A stretch of 28,180 nt of DNA from Nitrososphaerota archaeon (GTDB lineage: Archaea > Thermoproteota > Nitrososphaeria > Nitrososphaerales > Nitrososphaeraceae), in assembly GCA_005877345.1 (NCBI GenBank), contig VBPR01000117.1:1-28180 (forward strand), written 5' to 3'. Of the stretch, positions 25,223 through 28,180 are shown in pieces. Numbering within the stretch: position 1 is the first letter of the stretch; each line of letters opens with the position of its first letter. The position numbers and the translations under genes were made by a program. A model generated the notes under the pieces. The model worked only from the letters and a program-made list of their open reading frames with translations, searched no databases and was not told the DNA's origin.

Positions 25223-25630
25223 TTACTGTTGGGCTCCAGTCAAGGTAACTTTGCATTGTTCACATACTTTTTCATCAATATTTCTTTCAAGGCTATGATG
25301 AGCATCACATATGATAAGCGAGTAACGCATATAATTGCAGAGTGCGATAAATTTTGATAATGTTTTTGCGGTGTATGCTCTGTTAGTAGATAAATCATCA
25401 CTTATTTCTTTTATCATACTCATGATTTCACTTAGTGACATAAGTTTTGATATTAATTCATTATCGCCACGCGTACCCCTTAGGTAGTTGCTTACTGCTG
25501 CCTGAGTAATTCCTAGCATTCTAGCTACTTCCTCTTCCTTCAGCCCCTTTTCAATTACCAGCTCCTTTGATAAGATCGCTCTTACTGCAGGAATTAATAA
25601 TTTGGATTCAATTTCTGATGGGAGTAGCAT
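25223..25630 (-). CDS. XRE-type HTH transcriptional regulator with C-terminal zinc-binding cysteines
   Basis: A 135-residue protein with a helix-turn-helix of the Xre type: LKEEEVARMLGITQAAVSNYL (about residues 30-50). A helical middle follows (LISKLMSLSEIMSMIKEI). The C-terminal CDAHHSLERNIDEKVCEQC probably binds zinc. This layout resembles the archaeal regulator group COG2522; its targets are unknown. It starts with ATG 25630. A TATA-like ATATATATTTAAG lies 26-38 bases before it, a little further than for leaderless genes, which leaves room for a short leader. It is convergent with apgM. Confidence 0.85.
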   Translation of the reverse strand: MLLPSEIESKLLIPAVRAILSKELVIEKGLKEEEVARMLGITQAAVSNYLRGTRGDNELISKLMSLSEIMSMIKEISDDLSTNRAYTAKTLSKFIALCNYMRYSLIICDAHHSLERNIDEKVCEQCKVTLTGAQQ

Positions 25631-25849
25631 TAGATGAGCCTAAATATGGCTTCTTAAATATATATAGTTTTTTTAGGTTGGTAGGAAGCTAGGATGTATT
25701 TGCTAGGATTTTTGTATTAATATTGTTTAACTAAAAGTTTGTCATCAGATTTCGGTGATACACTTACATTCTTGCAATTCAGTGTCATTATTTTAATTAG
25801 TTACTTGGATGTAATACATGATCATATACCATTTGAATTAAAAACTACA

Positions 25850-25859
25850 TTTATTAATA
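25850..25859 (+). promoter_or_regulatory. TATA box of the Lrp-like regulator
   Basis: TTTATTAATA lies 25-34 bases before the TTG at 25884, consistent with a leaderless or very short leader transcript. Confidence 0.4.
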
Positions 25860-25883
25860 CTCACGATTATTATTGACTAGATA

Positions 25884-26336
25884 TTGCAAAAATTCGACGA
25901 TCTAGACATGAAAATATTGTCAGAACTATGTAAGAATGCTAATATTTCAGTACCTCGACTGAGTAAATTATTATCTACAAATTCATCAGTTTTGTACAGT
26001 AGGATTAAGCGACTTTACAAAAGAAATTTGATCCAAAAATCTACGATAATTGTGAATGAGCCTCTTTTAGGGATTAATGTCAAGGCCGTAGTTGGGGTAA
26101 ATAGGGATCCAAAATTAAAAGAGGAAATTCACGCTGCATTATTGAAGATATTTCAAATAATATCTATTTCTGAAGTGACTGGTAGGTTCGATATCTTGGT
26201 GACTATCAGTGCTACTACCCTCGAGGAACTTCACAATGTTGTTATAAAACAAATTGGAAAAATCGAAGGAGTTCAAAATACTGAAACGTTTGTAGAGATG
26301 CAAAGGACAGAGAAGGAGCGCATTTTTACTAAGTAA
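25884..26336 (+). CDS. Lrp/AsnC-family transcriptional regulator
   Basis: A 150-residue regulator with the standard two domains. The N-terminal winged helix is LDMKILSELCKNANISVPRL with the recognition part SVLYSRIKRLYKRNLI. The C-terminal RAM (ACT-like) ligand domain runs from about residue 62 (VKAVVGVNRDPKL) to the end, with EVTGRFDILVTISA and GVQNTETFVEMQR. Such proteins form dimers or octamers and respond to amino acids or other small ligands. The start is TTG 25884, supported by a TATA box. It is separated by gaps from both neighbours, so it gives no clear clue to its regulon. Confidence 0.93.
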   Translation: MQKFDDLDMKILSELCKNANISVPRLSKLLSTNSSVLYSRIKRLYKRNLIQKSTIIVNEPLLGINVKAVVGVNRDPKLKEEIHAALLKIFQIISISEVTGRFDILVTISATTLEELHNVVIKQIGKIEGVQNTETFVEMQRTEKERIFTK

Positions 26337-26349
26337 TATAACCAATCAT

Positions 26350-26376
26350 GAGCTGAGATTTACAGAAAATCTGCTC
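26350..26376 (+). terminator. Hairpin downstream of the Lrp-like gene
   Basis: GAGC (26350-26353) pairs with GCTC (26373-26376), and AGATTT (26356-26361) pairs with AAATCT (26367-26372), with a TG bulge and an ACAGA loop. It starts 14 bases after the stop codon. An A-run follows on this strand (T-run on the other), so it is not a textbook intrinsic terminator for the Lrp gene; function unknown. Confidence 0.3.
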
Positions 26377-26702
26377 CTTAAAAAAAGATATCTTATACCA
26401 TAACGAAGTAATACATTAAAATTACTTCTAAATATCCTCGTAACAAATTTTTGTTTCCAGACTGTTAAGACACTATATTATGACTCTAGTCAAAAGTCAA
26501 TAGTGAAAATAACGGTGACAACTTACACATCTTATAACTATTTCGAAATACAAATTTCAAATGCAGATTTGGGTTGGTAATTTTTGTTTTTTGGCCATAG
26601 AAAGTGTGTTGTCATGTCCAGATGTTGTTCAGCACATTTTCTATCCAATAGGGATATACTTCAATAAGGATAGATTCAAATAGTTCAATAATGGATAAAA
26701 TG

Positions 26703-26710
26703 TAAATTAT
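26703..26710 (+). promoter_or_regulatory. TATA box of secE
   Basis: TAAATTAT lies 21-28 bases before the GTG at 26731, fitting leaderless transcription from that codon and supporting it as the start. Confidence 0.4.
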
Positions 26711-26730
26711 TGTCTATTGTACAACAAAAA

Positions 26731-26889
26731 GTGTCGGAAATAATTCAAGTATTAAAACTCGCAAAGAAAACTAGCAAAGACGACTATATGACCCACCTCA
26801 GGTTGGTACTGTTGGGTATTGGTATCGTGGGCGGAATAGGCTTCGTGATTAAATTGATAGCAGAATTTCTGACATTTGCAAAGAAATAA
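26731..26889 (+). CDS. secE: Preprotein translocase subunit SecE (Sec61 gamma)
   Basis: A 52-residue protein. The amphipathic N-terminal helix (SEIIQVLKLAKKTSKDDYM) precedes a single membrane span (LVLLGIGIVGGIGFVIKLI) and a short EFLTFAKK end. This is the typical layout of archaeal SecE/Sec61 gamma, the clamp subunit of the SecYE channel; the K-x-x-x-x-D-D-Y and GFVIKLI motifs match. The start is GTG 26731. An in-frame TTG at 26710 would add seven residues, but the TATA box at 26703-26710 favours the GTG. In many archaea nusG and ribosomal genes follow secE; here purP follows instead, about 80 bases on. Confidence 0.85.
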   Translation: MSEIIQVLKLAKKTSKDDYMTHLRLVLLGIGIVGGIGFVIKLIAEFLTFAKK

Positions 26890-26968
26890 TTGGATTCTCT
26901 TGTACGAACAAACTGAATTTCGAATAATATTAATTTCCTAGGCGTAGTAGTGCCTTACGATATATAAT

Positions 26969-27997
26969 TTGCGAAAAATCATAGGAACTCTCGGGTCTCA
27001 CTGTTCGCTTCAGGTTTTAAAAGGTGCAAAGGATGAAGGATTTGAGACTCTACTGATAACAGAGAAGAAGAGGTATCATGTGTACAAGAGATTTGGTTTT
27101 ATTGATCATGTGATATTAGTTGACAAATTTCGGGATATTTTAGAGTCAGATATTCAGAACAGATTGAACAAATTGAATTGTATTCTTATACCTCACGGTA
27201 CTCTAATTTCAACACTAAGTTCTGAAGAAATAGAAAGTATTAATGTACCTTTCTTTGGTAATAAATTTATATTAAGATGGGAAGCGGATAGAAATCTTAA
27301 ACAAAAACTCATGGTAGAATCAAAATTACAAATACCAAGAACGGTAAAATCTAAAAGAGAAATAAATGATCTTTGTATTGTAAAGTTACACGGAGCTGCT
27401 GGTGGCAAAGGATATTTTCTCACGTCTGATCAGAAGGGTTTTGAGGAAGGTTACAACAAGCTCTTAAATGATAACATTGTTACTGATGAAAATTCGCTGT
27501 ATATTCAGGAATTTGTAAGGGGAGTTCCTGTCTACCTTCATTTCTTTTATTCTCCAATCTCGGGTGAGATCGAGTTCATGGGAGTTGATAGGAGGTATGA
27601 ATCTGATATTGATGGTATTTCTCGCATCCCATCAAAACATCAACTTAATGTTCCTATAGAACCTACATACAACGTAGTAGGGAACATCCCTCTGGTTCTC
27701 AGAGAATCACTTCTTGAAGGCGTATACGAAATGGGGGAAAATTTTGTACTGGCTTCCGAAAAACTAGTCCCTCCTGGAATTCCTGGACCTTTTTGTTTGG
27801 AAGGAGTCTATACTAAGGATGCAAGATTCATTACTTTTGAATTTTCTGCAAGAATTGTCGCTGGAACAAATCTATATGTTTCTGGATCACAATACTCAGA
27901 TTTCTTATTCCAAAATGGCATGAGTATGGGTAGAAGAATTGCACTGGAAATAAAAAATGCCCTCAAAAATAGAAAATTAGAGGCGGTTCTCACTTAG
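26969..27997 (+). CDS. purP: Formate-dependent AICAR ligase (FAICAR synthetase)
   Basis: A 342-residue archaeal ATP-grasp enzyme that formylates AICAR with free formate and ATP, in place of the folate-dependent PurH transformylase. Family marks are IGTLGSHCSLQVLKGAKDEG at the N-terminus, VKLHGAAGGKGYFL in the ATP-grasp and YIQEFVRGVPVYLHFFYS. GVDRRYESDIDG, then PGIPGPFCLEGV and EFSARIVAGTNLYVSGS, follow in the catalytic part. The chosen start is TTG 26969, giving the usual short N-terminus; a TATATAAT element lies only just upstream, so the exact start is unsure. It is the only purine gene here not near purN/purD. Confidence 0.95.
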   Translation: MRKIIGTLGSHCSLQVLKGAKDEGFETLLITEKKRYHVYKRFGFIDHVILVDKFRDILESDIQNRLNKLNCILIPHGTLISTLSSEEIESINVPFFGNKFILRWEADRNLKQKLMVESKLQIPRTVKSKREINDLCIVKLHGAAGGKGYFLTSDQKGFEEGYNKLLNDNIVTDENSLYIQEFVRGVPVYLHFFYSPISGEIEFMGVDRRYESDIDGISRIPSKHQLNVPIEPTYNVVGNIPLVLRESLLEGVYEMGENFVLASEKLVPPGIPGPFCLEGVYTKDARFITFEFSARIVAGTNLYVSGSQYSDFLFQNGMSMGRRIALEIKNALKNRKLEAVLT

Positions 27998-28038
27998 TTT
28001 GGTGTATGAGTCATAATATGATAACTGGAGAACAAAGG

Positions 28039-28180
28039 TTATTGATGGATAAGATCGACAGAACTTATCAAGCCATATATGGGGTTTTTCAAAAAGTGCT
28101 CTACCGTCTTTTTATCTTTGATATCCATCATAATTACTTTTTCATTCATGAGAGTTACTTTTATAGGAACGTCTTCCCAT
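28039..28180 (-). CDS. 3' end of an unidentified protein (partial)
   Basis: A minus-strand frame enters from the right edge and ends in TAA at 28041-28039, giving about 46 residues (VPIKVTLMNEKVIMMDIKDK and on to GLISSVDLIHQ). The residue pattern looks like a real protein, but the family is not recognisable. A plus-strand frame from ATG 28018 is also open to the edge, with a less natural composition rich in Tyr/Phe/His. I favour the minus strand, which makes the gene convergent with purP. Confidence 0.45.
   Translation of the reverse strand, partial: WEDVPIKVTLMNEKVIMMDIKDKKTVEHFLKNPIYGLISSVDLIHQ

Larger units (their letters stand above)
26337..26730. other. Gene-free stretch between the Lrp-like gene and secE
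   Basis: Nearly 400 bases with no credible protein or RNA gene. It holds the hairpin at 26350-26376 and, at its right end, the TATA-like box of secE. I see no tRNA, repeat array or mobile element in it. Confidence 0.4.

Noticed and set aside
28018..28180. Plus-strand open frame from ATG 28018 to the window edge
   Set aside because: Its composition (many Tyr, Phe, His) is poor compared with the minus-strand frame over the same bases; one of the two must be a shadow and the minus strand looks more like protein.
1..28180. tRNA or rRNA genes, CRISPR arrays, insertion sequences, replication origin
   Set aside because: I looked in all gaps on both strands. There are no GC-rich cloverleaf-like segments with a T-arm, no regularly spaced repeats, no transposase frames and no cluster of origin repeats.

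Overview
The window reads as one chromosomal segment of an AT-rich archaeon, most likely an ammonia-oxidising Nitrososphaeria (thaumarchaeote) of the soil Nitrososphaera/Nitrosocosmicus kind. This is inferred from the gene set: archaeal-type ribosomal proteins L2 and S17e, RNA polymerase subunit Rpo6, SecE, an A-type ATPase F subunit, a Cdc48 AAA ATPase ending in a proteasome-docking-like YYR, KEOPS subunit Cgi121, CofG/CofH for coenzyme F420, and PurP. Start codons are dominated by TTG, often with a TATA-like box about 25-30 bases upstream, as in leaderless archaeal promoters. No amo genes, tRNAs, rRNAs, CRISPR arrays or insertion sequences were seen, so the taxonomic call stays an inference.

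Layout. 1-2.3 kb: the end of an unknown gene, a membrane-anchored extracytoplasmic protein, endonuclease III and an isolated rpl2. 2.5-6.4 kb: cdc48, an ACT-like protein and two small proteins. 6.5-9.9 kb: a TatD hydrolase, rps17e, a MoaD/ThiS-type ubiquitin-like protein, Cgi121, a Tan1-type THUMP protein and a metallophosphoesterase. 9.9-14.4 kb: carA-carB on the minus strand. 14.5-17.2 kb: rpo6, a cyclophilin-like protein, a SWIM zinc-finger protein and purD. 17.1-22 kb: a minus-strand run cofG-cofH-purN-folD-5-formyl-THF cyclo-ligase joining F420, folate and purine chemistry. 22-28 kb: a membrane glycosyltransferase, an orphan ATPase F subunit, a frameshifted phosphoglycerate mutase, two transcription regulators, a very small secE, purP and a partial gene.

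The standout is carB. Its 5' end is interrupted by exactly 22 bases that shift the frame and bring a stop. Removing them restores the conserved start of the first ATP-binding half (GEAGE joined to FDYSGSQC). The 22 bases and their flanks fold into an archaeal bulge-helix-bulge splice motif: a 4-bp central helix GGCG/CGCC, two 3-base AAT bulges, and a 7-bp inner hairpin. The exon ends needed for the correct protein fall between the second and third base of each bulge, where the tRNA-splicing endonuclease cuts. carB is therefore a candidate protein-coding gene with a tRNA-type intron, one of the smallest imaginable. The same gene lacks a normal start codon at the place marked by a near-perfect Shine-Dalgarno sequence, so mutation or sequence error must also be considered.

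Functionally the window is rich in nucleotide and one-carbon metabolism (carAB, purD, purN, purP, folD, formyl-THF cyclo-ligase), tRNA and translation functions (Cgi121, the Tan1-like protein, L2, S17e) and protein quality control (Cdc48, a possible ubiquitin-like modifier).
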